Shown piece by piece: positions 12,001 to 26,815 of a stretch of DNA of 64,000 bases. The DNA comes from Gymnorhina tibicen (Eukaryota > Chordata > Aves > Passeriformes > Artamidae). The notes below the pieces were generated by a model. That model was given only the letters and a program-made list of their open reading frames with translations, was not told the origin of the DNA and ran no database searches. Position 1 is the stretch's first letter, and every line of letters starts with the position of its first letter. The DNA lies in contig VXAZ01008283.1 of assembly GCA_013399875.1 (NCBI GenBank), positions 682,001-746,000 on the forward strand. Direction: 5' to 3'. Both the position numbers and the translations under genes were made by a program.

Positions 12001-15000
12001 GGTGAGGCAGGAAGAATGTCAAGCTATACAAAAGCATGTTTTTCTGTCAATGTTCTTAGCTTGTTTCCAGGGTGAAAAACCCATGCATGACCCATGCCTT
12101 TTTATTGTTAAGGCATGTTTAAATGGAAATGAAAGGTTCGTATAGGAAAATTATAGCCTTTTAGAAACAAAGAGATTAATTTTTCATGAATAAAAGAACC
12201 CCTGAGACTCAAGTGCAGTAACGTGTTAGCATGGACGTGCTGCTGCTGACAGCGAGAGGAAGTGACCTTTTCTTCAGCTTTGGTGTCAGCTGCTTTTCTT
12301 TGTGACTTTCACAGACTTTCACACCAGAACAATTCTTTTCCACTGTGTTTCATACAGCAAAAGCTTTTCAGTACTTCCAGTTTATAAAACTTCTAAATAT
12401 AAAATTTACTGCATGGAACAATTTATAAAGGAGAATATTCCCTCTGCTGCTTGTCTTGTGGGAATCTCATCTGAGCACTCATCAACTGTGTCTGCAACAA
12501 GAAGCAGTTCTGTAGGAGAGAGGGGACAATTTTGTACGTTATTTTTTTACTGCCTAAGTAATTTTTCCTTTGAAAGATTTGTTTGTGGACTCATTTTGAC
12601 TGTATTTTAGTTGAACTTCTTGATATATTTTGCAGGACTTCACTAAAGATTCCCAGCAATGATTTCCCAAGTCACCAGAACCTGTCAGATCTCAGTGCAA
12701 TGGTTTATTCAAAAAAATGTCTGCTTGCTCTCAGTGTAGGAATACTGGAACTGTGGAAGAACATATATTACAAGACCTTCAGTAAATTGATACATTTTGC
12801 TTTCATATGCAAACTTGCCATTCTTATAACCCTAACTTGTTTTATTGCCAGCCTGAAATTTCCTGAACATTCCCTTCATCCTTTGGCAGCTGCTGCTGAG
12901 CTTCTTTATAAATATTAATGATTGCTTCTCATAGACACTATTTAATCTGCATCATTCCACAGATGTATGCCAGCAAGTTCATTTATTATTACTTTTTGCT
13001 TGGTTTCTTTTTTTTTTTCTTTTTTTTTTTCCATCAGAAAAGGAAAGATTCAATTCAGATGTTTCTTGACTTTATATTGTGTTATATATTTGTATTCTAG
13101 GGTTGTGTTCCTGCTACTAGGTGAGCCTTTCTCATTGAAGAAACTGAAAATCAACCCTTCTCTGCTAATCCTGTTCTGATTTGAAGATGGTCAGTATCAC
13201 AGCACTGCTTTGTCTCTCAGCTTTACTGATACAATCTCTCTGAAATGCCAGGGCACTGTTTTTCCATAGTCACTGTGGCAGTATTTTCCCCATGTGTTAT
13301 TCTGCTGTCTTTGGTCCCATGACTTTGTGCCTACAGACCTCTGTATTGTTGTTAGGCTGGGTTCTCATGGGAGGTGGCTACCACCAGCCTGAGATCTGCA
13401 CCCTTTTCTCCCTCTTACCTCTTTCCTGCTCCTCTTGCCTTGCGGATTTTCGTTTATAGAAGAGATAAACACAGATCACAGCAAGGTCAATAGCATCATT
13501 TAAAGACGGGATAAATATTATGCAATGACATTTGTGCATATGAACTTAACAAACAATGGTTATGCAGTACTTACATTAATTAACATGCTCCAAACAGTAC
13601 TAAGAACATCATAAACTGAAACAAGTAATAGGGACTTTGAACAAATCACAATGGAAAGTACGAAGGGGAAAAGTGTGATGGAAATCATCGTTCCAGACAT
13701 CTTCAATGTTGCTACCTGCTGCACTGGAGAGAGAATCCAGAGGACTGTTGCTGCTTTTCCTATCTGGCTACATGTACAGCTTTTTTCCTTCCTTCCTCTC
13801 ACATTTCCTCTCCCTCTCTTTCTCTGTCTTCCCCCCTTTTGCTTTCTCTCTATCCTTTCCCTTTCTCCCTCCCTTAACTCTCCTTCTGTCACCCTGGTTT
13901 TATTCTACCTGAGAAGTAACATGCACTCTTAGAATTTATGTAAGCCACCAGTTATGAACCACCCTAATAAATCTTTGTGCATATGAAACTCGACATTATT
14001 TGTGCAGTGGCACCATTCAACAATAAGGTGCTCCTTAAATGTGGAGCTCCGCAGTTTTAAAGTCAATCTGATGTGTTTTACAAGAGAAAAAGCATGTTCA
14101 CTTTAGAAACAGCTGTGGGATTTGAAAATACTACCTTTCTCGCAAACTCCAGCTGTTTATTACTGATCAGTACTGGGAAGAATGGGTATCTGGGAGTGCT
14201 GCTCACGATATGCCTGACTGAGTGCAGTTCAAATCTCCCAAGTGATGTTACAAGGCTGTGTCATTGTCAAGCCACACCTGCACCCTTTGAAGGAGCTTTT
14301 CGCTCCAGAAATAGCCCTTTTCAGCAAGAAATTGTTTCCCAACTAACACAAAACTTTATTAGTGACAACACCAACATATCTGATCTATTCCAATGATAAG
14401 TCACTGCTGAAAGCGATTCGAACTAAATGTGCACATTTCGGTGAGTGTGTACTAAAGTGGATTCACACTCTATCCCATTTTCCTCCTGTGGGGTCTGTAA
14501 TCTCAAGTCCAAGGACTGAAATGAGTATCTGAGGACATCTGCTTCTTAGAATGCGCTAATTAAATTAAAAGAGCTCTTGTGGTCCTACCTATAAACTCTC
14601 AAAGTTAGTTGTGGCAGTTGCTACCTGTGAGATGTTTGGTCCTCCACAGCGTGGAACAAATCCCACTAATACCAGGGGTTTACATCATCCTGAAAGACTA
14701 ACTGATTTAGGGAAGCCATCCAGAAAATACAAGCATTGATTCAGAAACTGATTTCAGCCTGCTAAGAGTTAGACACAAGTTTACATGTGAAATGCTGCAA
14801 CTGCTGGGAACATTCTTTCCCTCCCTCCAAAACTTGTTTACACTGCCCAGTGAGAGGCTCGGTGTTACTGGAACTACTATGTTTAAACACTACTCTCTCA
14901 TTTTCTAAAAGATTGATCTCTTTGGAGGACTCCTTTCTGTAAACTAATAGTATTTTGGTGGAGTTTATGTGCTGTGTTGTGTGTCCCCAGCCAAAGCACA

Positions 15001-16873
15001 TCCCTTTGGTGGACATTAGCACAGGGCTGAGCCTCAGCCACAGGCAACAAGGAAACATCCAGACAAAGAAGATGCCAAACATCAAGGGATCTGTCTGAAG
15101 AATGGATAGATGGACACGCTCCTCTTTCATGTGCTTGATGCTGTCATATATGGACTTCAATTTTCGTATCTAAAAGACAGATGTTGTACCAGATTGCCTT
15201 CAATCTCTCTTCCAGTGAACATCTCCAAAAGGCAGTTCATCTCATCATTAAGTAGAGGTCTATGATGGGTTATGCAAAACCTTCTTTGGAATATTTTAAT
15301 TCAAAATTCATTATAATCTGAGCCTAGAATGACTATTTTACTCGTGTAAAGATGGACTGAGATGAATTCCAGAAACCACAGTTTTTTATATTTTGCTTTT
15401 TTTTCTTTTTTCATCCAATCTTCCCTTCTATTGCACATGAAAACTATATTTGAATGTACTTCTGATAGATATTATAAGGTATGCCAGCAGTTCCACAATT
15501 TGTGGAAAATTGCAATCAAAGAAAATTAAAAGGTAAGGAGAGGTTATTCTTCAGAGATTTGCATCTCACATTGTCTTCAGCTAAATTACTGCCACAGTTC
15601 TCTGCACAGGTATAAGTGATTTTTAGAGATGCAGTCAATGGTGAACCATACTGCTGTTAATTTACAGAATAAAAATGAAAAGGAAGTGCTTTTATTTGCA
15701 ATGGCTATTTCTGATGCCCAAGCTCTGGGGCATTTCAATTTTAGCCCTCCAAAATTAGACATAGAAAAGTTAACATTAAGATTTCAGCTATCCCAAGTTT
15801 AAGGGGTTTATCCAAGATTTTCTTTCTTTTCTTTCTTTCTAGTACTTTCCATGTCCTTACCATTATTTGAATGCCTCTCATTCTAGTTTCAGTAAAGCAA
15901 AGAAACATTCAGGAAATATAACCCCCCCGCAATTATTTTGGCAATTCATATTTGATGTTATCTATTGAAAAAATTAGATTGCTGGTTTATTTGCAGCTTT
16001 TACAGTCTTGGTCTATTACCACTGATTGCCATGTTCATCTAAAATTTTTTGTTATTTTAACAGTTTAGATAGGGAACTAAATTAGGAGGAATTTCATTGA
16101 TTCAAAAGAAAAATAATGTAATCACTCTGACTAAAAGAGATAAATGACAAAGATTTAGCCATCAAAGTTGTTTTGAATGGGCCTTTATGGGCATGTAGTG
16201 CTGCTCAGTGCATGAAGAATATCTTTCACGTATCTGATTTCTTCTCCTTGGAGAGAATTGTGCCAGGCACCTCCAACACCTTTTGCAGCAGTATTTTGCC
16301 CTCTCACATCATCTGGGTCATGACTACATTTTAAAATTGGAAGCCTTGGTTTAGCTTCTTATTACAGTTTTGCTTTGTGCAAAGGACCTACAAGCAGTAA
16401 GACAAATGCATTCAGATATATCAGATTAAAATACTCTTGTTGCAAGTAAAGCAGTATCATATTGTAACAGCAGCATCGAGGGTCATAGTACTAAAGGTTT
16501 GCTGAGTGTGTCATATGCATGTGCAGATGACATTCTGCTCCCTTCTCTCTTTGGTCACTCTCTTTCTGCAATCTGCCAAATGAGTTGGCAAAATTCTTTC
16601 TCTGAGAAAGCAACTTACTCAAGTGTCATACCTTGCCTTCTTCAGGCTGTTGTCAGCTCGAAGAACATATGTGTTCAGCACAGATTATTTCTGTTGGAAT
16701 GAAGGAAGGAGGTTTCAGTCTCTTTCTTTAGTTAGACTGAATCATGGTTGAATGAGACCTCACAGGTGACACCATCTTTTTGTTGCATGTGCAAACATAC
16801 AAAAGCTGCAATTGATATGGGATGTCTACAGCCAAAGTAACAGGAGGAATCCTAGTATTAACTTGTGTTTTCC
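9053..16873. other. Intergenic, nothing recognised except low-complexity tracts
   Basis: About 7.8 kb of AT-rich DNA. It contains T-rich (12999-13032) and C/T-rich (about 13775-13880) tracts. The ORFs of 90-130 codons here, including 14762-15160 (minus) and 12583-12918 (plus), match nothing I know and lack convincing exon borders. Confidence 0.55.
13775..13880. repeat. Polypyrimidine (CT-rich) tract
   Basis: Long imperfect CCTT/CTCT runs with few purines on the plus strand. The overlapping ORFs on both strands are products of this simple composition. Confidence 0.85.
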
Positions 16874-17420
16874 TAGAATCACAGAATCACAGGACAGCAC
16901 ATCTTAGAAGATCAGATGGGATGAGAGCTAGATGAGATTATGGAGCACCCTGTCCAACCCTGTCTTCAAAACCTTCAGTGATGGGGACTCTACCATGTCC
17001 CTGGGAGTTTGTTCCAGTGCATGGTTTTTCTTACAGTAAAAAATTCCTTCCTCTACTGACAGGAAACCTCTCCTGATGCAATTTGTATGCACTGCACCTT
17101 GTCTTCTCCATGTGGGTCTTTGTGATAAGGGAGATTTCATCCTCTTTGTAGCTGTCATTGAAGTACTAAAGTACTGTGATGACATCCCCAAAGCCTTGTC
17201 TTTTTTGGGGAAAAGGTACCTAACTGCTTCAGTCCTTTCTTGTAGAGCAGGTTCACCAGCCCTTTGATCATCTTTGTGGGCCTCCTCTGGACTCTCTACG
17301 CTCTGTCTGCAGGTTTCTTGAATTGTAGGGACCAGTGCTGCACACAGTACTCCAGGTGCAGCCTGACAGGTGTTGACTATAGTAGGATGCTCACATCTCT
17401 GTCTCTGCCAGCAGTGTTTT
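16874..17420 (-). mobile_element. CR1 LINE 3' fragment (about 550 bp)
   Basis: Begins TAGAATCACAGAATCACAG (antisense CR1 terminal repeat) and continues through antisense CR1 3' UTR text: CTGTCCAACCCTGTCTTCAA, CTCTGGACTCTCTACGCTCT and CAGTACTCCAGGTGCAGCCT. It is one of the longest CR1 3' copies in the window. Confidence 0.88.
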
Positions 17421-19084
17421 TATAGCTGCTGAAGTTGTTACTCCTGAATTAATTACTATACCAGTTATCCTGAAAGAGGATTTTGACATGAGCATCTCGA
17501 ACAATACATGGAAGAAACACAAAGTCTCATTTCTGCTGTCTTCAGCAGTCATTATCTTGTAGGAGAGTTCTACTCTTGTAGTACAGGTGTATTTCTAGCT
17601 CAGATATCTGTGTGAAGGGCAATTAGTTAACAAACAGAAGGGGCTTTGGTTTCTTAGAGATTACGCTACCTGGGAAGCATAGCTGTGGGGGAGTGTGAGT
17701 GTTGTGAACCTGGAGAGATCTGTACCACACTAAGAATGAGGAGGACGCTGCTTTGAACTTTTTATTTCTTTTTCCTGTGAAGAAGTGCCTTTCTGAGTAA
17801 AACCCACAATTAATCCTGAACATTTTCGGGTATAGATTCCATCCAGACACTATTAAAAAGGAAAAAAATCTGAGTAAGTCCTATGAAAGGATCATTCACC
17901 TCTTCAAATCTGCCAACACATTGATTTCTTTTATGGTATTTTTGATCTTCTCTTTTTTGACATGGTACTAGCTCTTGCTCTCTCTCTTCATTTTCCGGGG
18001 TAGGGCAGACACTCTACCAAGAGCCAGACAGTGCCATTTTCTTGGCAGCTTGCTGTTTTCATTTTTTCTTCTCATTAATAAGGACTCATTTTAACACTTT
18101 TTATGTGTTATGAATCTGTGGTGTTCATTATTATTTTTAAAATATGATATTTTTGAAGTGCTGCTTATTGTTAACATCAGAGCAGTAATTTTTAACATTG
18201 ACTTAATTTTGGAGTCCTTCCTGATCAGAGCAGGTGAAATATCCTTGTCTGTCAAGGAAATAACTTCTGGTTGACCAAATAATGAAAGTAAGATAGAGTC
18301 TTACATGTTTCATGAAAGTCAGTAGCTGACAGAGGAGAGAGATTGTCCTGGTGACCTGATGGAGAGGCTGTAGAGAATCCATGCCTTAGATACAAATTTC
18401 TAAAACATCAGACTTCATTGGTACTACCACTTGTGTATTTTTTGCTTGATTTTCTGATCTTTCCTCTTCTGGTTCAGCTGCTTAAAATACATTATTCACA
18501 GTGACAGTGTTAGTAATCCATCCCCACCCTGCACGTACCTGGGCTTTTGTGCAGGTATCCTTTAGAAGCTGGTTGTTGCAGTTTTCCTTGTTGTGGTAGG
18601 GAAAATCTGCTCTTTGACTCATACTGTAAGATCCTGTTCATTATGCACTTCTATTGTCAAAGACTTGGTTCTCTGGCCCATAATAGCCCAGGCCTTGACT
18701 TTGTAAGGAATTAGTCTTTTATTCACTTTTACTTATGGGAGCAAATGGGTAAACAAGGTTACAGTAAATTTTCAGCATGGCTTCCATGTTTACCTCCCCC
18801 AATAATCCCCCAAACTCATATCAGATCTCTCCCATGGTGTTTCTTTCCATCAGTAGGAGAATAAACCAGATACAGAATTCTGAACATATGAAAGCTTCCC
18901 CTTTTAAACTGTTTAAGAGACTTGCATCTCAGTCTGAAGCAGGAGCAGCAGCTGCCTTTATTCTATTTATTAGAAATAACTGTCTTTTTGAAGTCTGAAA
19001 AAGGCCTGGTATCTAATTTTGCTCTTGTTGGCTATGTTTTTTCAGTATGTCTAGTCAGACTACACCCATGAATGCATTTAATAA
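17421..19084. other. Intergenic, nothing recognised
   Basis: AT-rich sequence with no recognisable gene, RNA or repeat. Confidence 0.55.
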
Positions 19085-19330
19085 AAGCATTCATGAATTT
19101 AAAGAGCAGCGAGAGAAATTTAGGATGGATATTGTGGAAATACCTTCTAGTGGGAATATTTAGACACGGGATTAAGTTGCCTAGGGAGGTAAAAGAATCT
19201 CCATCTCTATAAACTTGCAGACTCTTGTTTGACAAATGTCTGCCAGGAGTTATTTAGTTGATCCTGTCTTACACAGACAGCTAAGTAATATGACCTTTAA
19301 AGTCCTTCCCAGTTCTATTTCTTGTGCTTG
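19085..19330 (+). mobile_element. Old CR1-type LINE 3' fragment
   Basis: Sense-oriented, diverged CR1 3' text: GTGGGAATATTTAGACA, GAATCTCCATCTCTATAAAC, GTTTGACAAATGTCTGCCAG, then GACCTTTAAAGTCCTTCCCA and TTCTATTTCTTGTG at the end. The divergence suggests an old insertion. Confidence 0.6.
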
Positions 19331-19984
19331 CTAAGAAAGAACAGCATGTATGAATTAGGAGCCAGAAACACTCATGCCTCACCCCAGATTCTGTAACGAT
19401 CTTAATAACAGGGCTGTATAGCAGGGACTAAAACATTCATTGTCATGAAGCTTCAAGGTGGTCTGCAATAATCATGTGCGCTTTAGAATAAAGAGGAACT
19501 ATCACCATTAAACACAGAAGATAAATATATTTTTAGACATATAAAAGGACATGTTGTTAGTAGCCTAGCAACAGGCTCATCATCCAACACTGTAGTGCAT
19601 TTAGAGACACACAGATGTGCTTGAATGAATACTTTGTAGATAGAAGAAGTAAAAATAAACTGGAAGCTCTGTTGCTTGCTCATCTCCATCAACATCAGCA
19701 GTGTAAATTGTAAAAGTTTCTGTAGGGTGTGTTCTGTGGGCTGTGTTCATGTCATCCAGGGAGCCTTGCTGATTTCCAACATTGTCTTCAGATGTTGTGG
19801 GATAACGTCAGTAATGAGGATACTGTGGAGTAACTGAAAAAATACCTCCTGATAAATGAGATCCTGGATCTAAAGACCATTCATTTGTTCCCTTAATTGA
19901 GTAGCAGTGTTTTCCCAAGTACTCATGGCAAAGCAATGACTTTTTTTTCATTTTTGAAAATCTGATTGCTTTTGGTCAAATGAA

Positions 19985-20100
19985 GGGGGGGGAAGAAAGA
20001 AAAGAAGGAGGGAAGAAAGAAAAGAAGGAGGGAAGGAAGGAAGGAAGGAAGGAAGGAAGGAAGGAAGGAAGGAAGGAAGGAAGGAAGGAAGGAAGGGAGA
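19985..20100. repeat. (GGAA)n microsatellite with a 20-bp duplicated lead-in
   Basis: A G run is followed by two exact copies of a 20-bp GA-rich unit (19991-20010 and 20011-20030) and then about sixteen uninterrupted GGAA units (20031-20095). The Pro/Ser/Phe-repeat ORF read on the minus strand is a by-product of this repeat. Confidence 0.97.
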
Positions 20101-23100
20101 GAAATGCACCCTGCTAGAATCTAGCCTTAAAGGAGCCATTTTGTTGTTCATAAACAGTGACGTACAGTGAGGTCCAGATCCTTCTCAGATGGCTGCAACC
20201 AGTTTGTAGTAAATAAGGGCAGGAATAAAAATAATCTTGTTTTGCTGTGGAGGACGATAGCAATGACTCTGAACAAAGCTTTGCAGCAAGTCTGAGGATT
20301 TGGTGTATAATTTTACAATATCCTTTGTGGAAAATAAATCGTATTTTGGAGAAGTTAGTGCTACGGGTGAATGCAGGGAAGGAATGTAGCCACCGGAGTA
20401 TGAGGGATTTCTAAGGGGTTTTTAAAGGTTGTGTCTGGAGGAGCTGGACAAATAGACAACCTCTTCCTTCTTTCCCTCTTATTCTAACACACAATTAAGG
20501 AAAGTAAAAGAACATTGTTTAAGATATCAGTGACATGAGATGCATGAAACCAAAACACAGGCAATCATCAAATTAATGACTTTTCTAGCCAGAGAAAGGA
20601 GGGCGATACAAATGCTAAATAAAAGACTTGTAATTCCTGCCTTCAGTCACCGCGCAGTGTATGTGCATCCATAGTCAAGACATGCGTTGCTGCCTTTACA
20701 AAGCAGGCTTTAGGAAGGGTAGCAGGAGGCAGGACTGGAGAGCCATTGCCAGGTCCTCCAAAGGGGATTTCACCTCTGGGCACTGAGGAAAATTATGCTT
20801 CAGGAACTGCACCCACTTAATTCTACAACAGGTCAACACATAGCTTGGCTACAGTGTCTGTCTTGGCTACAGAAGCTTTGTTAGCAACATTTTATAGTCT
20901 AATGACAGTGATCCCAAGCTGTCAAAACTCTCCTTACAACTTCAGTTTTGAAAGTGTACTGAAATTAGCACTGGAACCCTTTTTATTCAAGGCAGAATTT
21001 ACATATTGTGCATTTAACTCTCCCTTGCTTGCAATGACTGTCAGAGCCAATTTGGTTGCTGTCTTAAATGAACTAGGATCACAGAAACGGATCTTAAAAA
21101 GCCACTAACCTCTCCCAGGCATAGGATGTGGTTTTGGAGAACACAGAAAATTGGAAATTCGTACTCTGTGTGTGTATGTCTGTGCTAATTATATTGAAAC
21201 AGGTATAGTCAAGTGATATATAAAACGAGACAGTCAAGCATATATGCCCTTTTGGGTAGCTAAAGGTATACCAATACAAAACTGCTTACATGAAAACAAG
21301 TAAACTATACCACGGCTTGATTTTATTTCCAGCTACTTTCCTTCACAGCTTCTGCCATATAGGTGTGTAAATGGCACACTGAAAAAACTGTCTGAGAAAA
21401 ATAAAACTAGCTTACACTTCATATTCAATCTGATTCAGCGTTATTTACAGGAAACTGTGCATGGGTCCAATAGGAAAATGGGGGACAGCCTGACAACTCT
21501 CACGTTCCTTGGAGTTTAAGACATTGATCTCAGAGTATTGTTGTGGCTTTCCACACCAGCCGGCTGGGTAGCAGGGGAGCAGTAGTTTGGCAAGTATAGG
21601 CAGCATAGACTTTCCAGTACCACACATTAACTTTAGAAAGCATGTGCAGAGACTACTGGAAATGAACCAAAATGTTCTCCCTTTTATCTCCTGGTGCCAT
21701 TTGAAATGTGACACCCTTTATTTTTGAGGTATCTCTTCCTTCCATTATAAAGAACTTAAGACTCATCTCGGACCATGCCATATATTTCATTAGAACAGGA
21801 ATCCTGCTTGTCATCACTAGCTAATTCTTTTATTAGTTTATAGCTTTGTTTACAGGAAATTTATCTTATGTATATCTCTCTTTTGCTCAGAAATCCCATG
21901 TGCAATCCTTGAAATATTGAGTCCTCCTAGAAGGGATGCAGCAGTATTATTAGAGGATATTTTTACAAGACAGTTTGTATACAGGAAGGTAAATTTAGTA
22001 GATCTGGTTACATGCTTTTGGGACTTGCAGGCTGAAGTTAATGTGTACAGCCAGCAGCACTCCTTGGCAGCTGACGTGTTGTCTTGTGTTTCAGAAGAGG
22101 GTGACATCTGCAAGGGTGACATCTGCATGAGTATGACTCTGGTCAAAATTTGATTGGCAAAATATGTTGTGACAGGCAAGTCTGTACTTGGGAGCAAGGT
22201 GAATCCAGCTCTAGAGATGCAGTAGGAATTGATCCTGCCCTATGCTTAAGTGCACCTTAGGAACAGTAATTCATTTGAGTTCATTTGTTCCTGTTGTTGC
22301 TCAGGATGGATAGAAGGATGTGACTTCATTCACAGGTACCAAAGGATTTGACCTGCTCAACATACATCATCTTGTTTCCACATTTGCATCAACTCTTGGT
22401 AAACTTTGGTGCCATTCTGACAACAACTGTCTCATAGCTAGATCTTCTGGGCTCCATTAGATGGCAAATGTTCTTATCTAAAAAGGTTTTTGTCATCTAA
22501 ACCAGATGGTATGATTAATTCTGCTGTGAATGTTTTTAAATGTGAAAAGGATAAAGACATGACGAATATTCAGAAGGATGGCTGGAAGAAATCATATATG
22601 ACTAAGAGGTTCTAGGGAGATTGTGTATATAATTTTTATACTTGATTTCAGCAGGGATGACTGTAATTTTATTGTCTAGTTGGCTTTTGTGGCTGTATAA
22701 ATGCGCTAGAGTTATTCAGCTGAACATACAAAACAAGACCTCATTTTAACACGGGGAGTTACAGCTAAGAGCAAGACCCATTGAAGGACTTTGCAGACCT
22801 TGCTGTGAGTTAGGTGGTTGAAGGAACCTGGACCATAGAGAACTGGCATGAGGTGCCTCTGCACCTGGTAGACTGCAAAGGACACGTGTCAAGGCCCACA
22901 CAAGCCGACAAGCAAATCTTGAAGTCTTCTTTAATTGTGTTCTAGAATTGTTCATTAATCTTCACTTATGCAGAAACTTTGCTCATTCTAGCCTTCCACT
23001 CAGGGAACTATCTTGGTTTTATTCCTGTCAGATCATATGCCTGACACTCCTGATCATGGATTCAGTGATTGCTAACAGCCACATATTGAACACAAGTGTA

Positions 23101-26100
23101 GTTAATGTCCATAACTCACCTGAATACCTTTTACAAGTCTTTTAGAAGTACAGCTTTCCTCTGAGGTTATACTTAACTCCCTTTTGGTATTTATTTGAAG
23201 GTGCCAAACAGACGATCAGGACTACTCAATCTAAAGGCATTTTCCCTGTCAATTCTAAGGAGATAGCTGCTTCAAGGATCCTGGAAAAGTCTGGCTAAGA
23301 AGATAAGTAAACCGGGCTCCTGCCCAGCCAGCTTCCAGCATTCACTTCTTCCTTGGATCTTCCTGACTGAAACCTTCAAAGTCAGGCTCAATGTGATTGC
23401 ACAGCTGCTTGCACACCCCATAAACATGCCCTAAAAATATGACTGGAAGTCTTGCAGAATTTTCTTCATAAACAGTGATGAGCCAGACATCAGCTTCAAT
23501 ATTTCCTTCTGCTCCACTTTTCAAGCATGAGGAGGGTGCCAGCTTCACTCAGGACCTGTGGCTGACTGCAAACCCCCATATTCTGGTACACTTCTCTCCT
23601 GAAATGTTTTAAATACTGAAGCCTGTGCTTTAGTATGCTATTTATTACTAGACTTACAAGAATGTTACACAGGCTGAAAACAACATTTTTGTAGAAGTGT
23701 TTCTCCATGTGCATGTTGAAATCAGGAAAAAAAAAGATAATGCCAAAGGGAGGTTAGAATGTCACACTTAATACGTTGAAGTATAGAGTGGGTCCCTGAA
23801 AATCCTGAAATGTGAATTTCAAGGTCGACTGTCCTAACACTCCTCCTCAGCTTCCTCACCTCCTCCTCAAAGCTTGCCATCTTTAATCTGTTTTGAAAGC
23901 AAAAATTATGCTCCTTAAATGTATATTGACAGATTTAGGGATAAGATCTTTCTAGTAAAAATACTTTCTTTGTGCAAGTGAAATCAACAGCCCTGACTGT
24001 TCCCTGGAAAGTGGTTTGACAGTTAAAGTTCACACCTATAGTTGCCCTTCTTTTGTTTTCTTGCTATCAGAATAAAGATGAAAATGTCTTTTTTTTTAAC
24101 CTCCCAAGGAAAATTTGAGGGAAAAACCCAGCATCCCTATATATATGTCACTTGTCTTTTTTTTGTGAAGAGGCTTAAGAGAAGGGATTTTCTAAAGCAG
24201 CTTAATAGCTGCCCTAGCAGCCCTACAGACACACTGCCAGATAAGAATGGTAAACTAAAGATATCAACAAAAATAGTCCATAACAAAGGAAGAAAACACA
24301 GCTGATGCCTAAGCAGAGTAGAAAGAACTGAAACAAAAAAATGTGAGAGCAGGAAAAATATTTCTTTCAAAGCACAATGCATCTTATTCAATTGAACAAC
24401 TATTATGGCTTATTTAAGAAAGCAGTGATTTTTACCTTCTCCCCCTCTTTTGTCAAATGCAGCTCTTATGGTAGAAATCAGATGGGGGAAGTTGAATACC
24501 CATGGTAAGCAGTAACAGCTGGTAGGCTAATCTACTGAGTCTAAGTTTCTGATAAAGATGTCCCTACATATACAGTAGCTATAAATACAAATATATAACA
24601 GGAAAACTAGTTTCAATGGCTGGGAGAGGTAGCAAGTATAAGTTAGGAGTGGTATTTCTAATCCATCAATTCCAACTAGGAAAAATATCCAAACTAGCTT
24701 TAAAAGAGTAGTCTGAAGCTGGGAGGGGATTCTTGTCTTTAAAACTGATGGAAGAAATGAGGAAGAGGATTTTGCTTTTGCTCTTGGGACCTTCAGGAAA
24801 CATGACACTGCTGTGTCACTGATTAAGAAGGTGAATTATGCATGTTGCTTTTTAAAATCTGGGTCTCTCTGCAAGTCTGTGTTGTTAGTCCCCCTTTCTA
24901 GAATACAGTTCCCCATGAGCAATGGCTCAGTGACATTCTTGTGCATATTAACCATCAGTGGTATTAAGGAAGGAGACAGGTAAATGGGTTCTGTCATACC
25001 TGTGTGCACTGGGCCATAAAAAAAAGGGTGACGAGATGAAACTATATAGAGAATTTATTCTTGTTTTCTTACATACCACTTGATCTAAATCCTACTAGAG
25101 CCACTGGAAATAGTTCTAACTGCAGGACTTAGATGTAAATATCTGTTTCATAACTGAGAATATTGGCTTGGAACATCGAAATCGATTCAGATTCAGGAAT
25201 AAGATCTGGTATGTTTGAAAGTGCCTTTGTAAAAATGAAGATATTTTTCTGTTATAGTCTTGTACAAAACTAGTAGGAGACAACAAAGAAAGGTGTAACA
25301 CCTTGAAGGGTTAAAAGAAAATAAAGCTTTTAAAAATCAGGTGTTAAAAGACCTTAATTACAGTCAGAGCTATTGTGAGATGTAGCATGTCTCTGTGTGT
25401 GAATAATTTTTTCTGTATTTTAACAGCTTACTATAAACTTTACAGTTCCCGTGTTACAATTCTTATCTGGGTTTATAAACAGAGATTATATCTAAATGAA
25501 TTATACCTGAATAATTGCAATGGGAAAATGTTTTTAAATAGCGAGAGTATGCACTCTTAGATTACATTGTGAATATTATGGTATATTAATTCAAGAGGGA
25601 AGCAAAGACTTTAATATATTTCCAGTGCTTTTTGGACCGTTATTCTTGCCATCCTTCATAAGTTCGTTTTCATGTGAATTGAAGTGGATTCATTGTCATG
25701 AAAGTTTTGGCTTTTTATAAAAAATTTTTTTTGTCTACAAATTATCATTTTTCAATATAAAAAGAAAAGTCTTCCTACAGAGCTTATACATGAAAGTATC
25801 TAAGCACAGGAGAGAAAGATAAAGAGGCTGAACACATGGAGAAGCACTTTGTTGCTCCTTCTTGGGTATTTTTAAATTCTATCAGCCTCAAATGCATATT
25901 CACCAGCCCCAGACAAGAGGATTCTGATTTCAAGCTGTTGACTGCCTGCTGCACGGATCCCTGCGCCTTCCTTTAAAACACTAATCGTGCAGGTCTTCGA
26001 GACAAGCTGTTATCTGAGAGGGCTGATCTGCTCTCCACAAAGAGGCAGTGATTGTATTTCAGGCTTAGGCGTGGAGTGAGCATCCTCAGCCTGGCTGTCC

Positions 26101-26569
26101 CTAGCCAGGAGGTGCAGGTCATGAACTGTGCTTCACCCCTGGCACCATTCATGCCATTTGTGCCCCACAGGTGCACTATGGAGTGACTTGGAAAAGCCTC
26201 ATGTCTGCCTCCCTTTTCAGACCCACAGGACCAAGCAATGCCTCCTCCTCCTGTCTTGGTGACTGGTGTCCTGAAAACCATACTGATCCAATAGGATTAG
26301 ACTGAAGATCTGTCTTTTATAAGGCGTTTGTCTAAGGCTGAAGGCATTATAGGCTTTGTGTGCATTAGTACATTAACAGGGCCAGGGCTGACCTCTGGTA
26401 TGTGCTCACCATCTGCTAAAATGTTTGCACAGACTTTGGCCCAGTTCTGGCCTCAGTCAGCTAGTGCTTCCCGAACAGTCTCTGGACTTGAGGTGGTTAC
26501 CACAACACAGAGACCATTTCCAAAGGTCCATGTCAATATGTTAAATTGGATGCATAATAGTAATATTAG

Positions 26570-26815
26570 TACATTATTTTTACCATATATGATATAAGTA
26601 ATAAATAAAATATATTTCTCTAATGAATAAACATTTATATACTGGTTTAATAGAAATACTGTTATTATTGATTAATATTATTAATAGTTAATATATAGAT
26701 AATAATTACTATATGGCTATAAAAAATCTACCAATGTGATAATATTAATCATATCTAATAATATGATAGTACATTAATGTTGGTCTCTATGTAATGCTAA
26801 TATAACTGCTTTGTT
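26570..26815. repeat. AT-rich low-complexity stretch
   Basis: Almost only A and T, with repeated TAATATTA, ATATAG and TTATTAAT phrases and no G/C-containing motif of note. Confidence 0.75.

Noticed and set aside
14762..15160. Minus-strand ORF of 132 codons
   Set aside because: No known family, no nearby promoter-like sequence, and a composition like translated noncoding DNA.
19948..20151. ORF coding for a Phe-Leu-Pro-Ser repeat protein
   Set aside because: It is only the translation of the (GGAA)n array.
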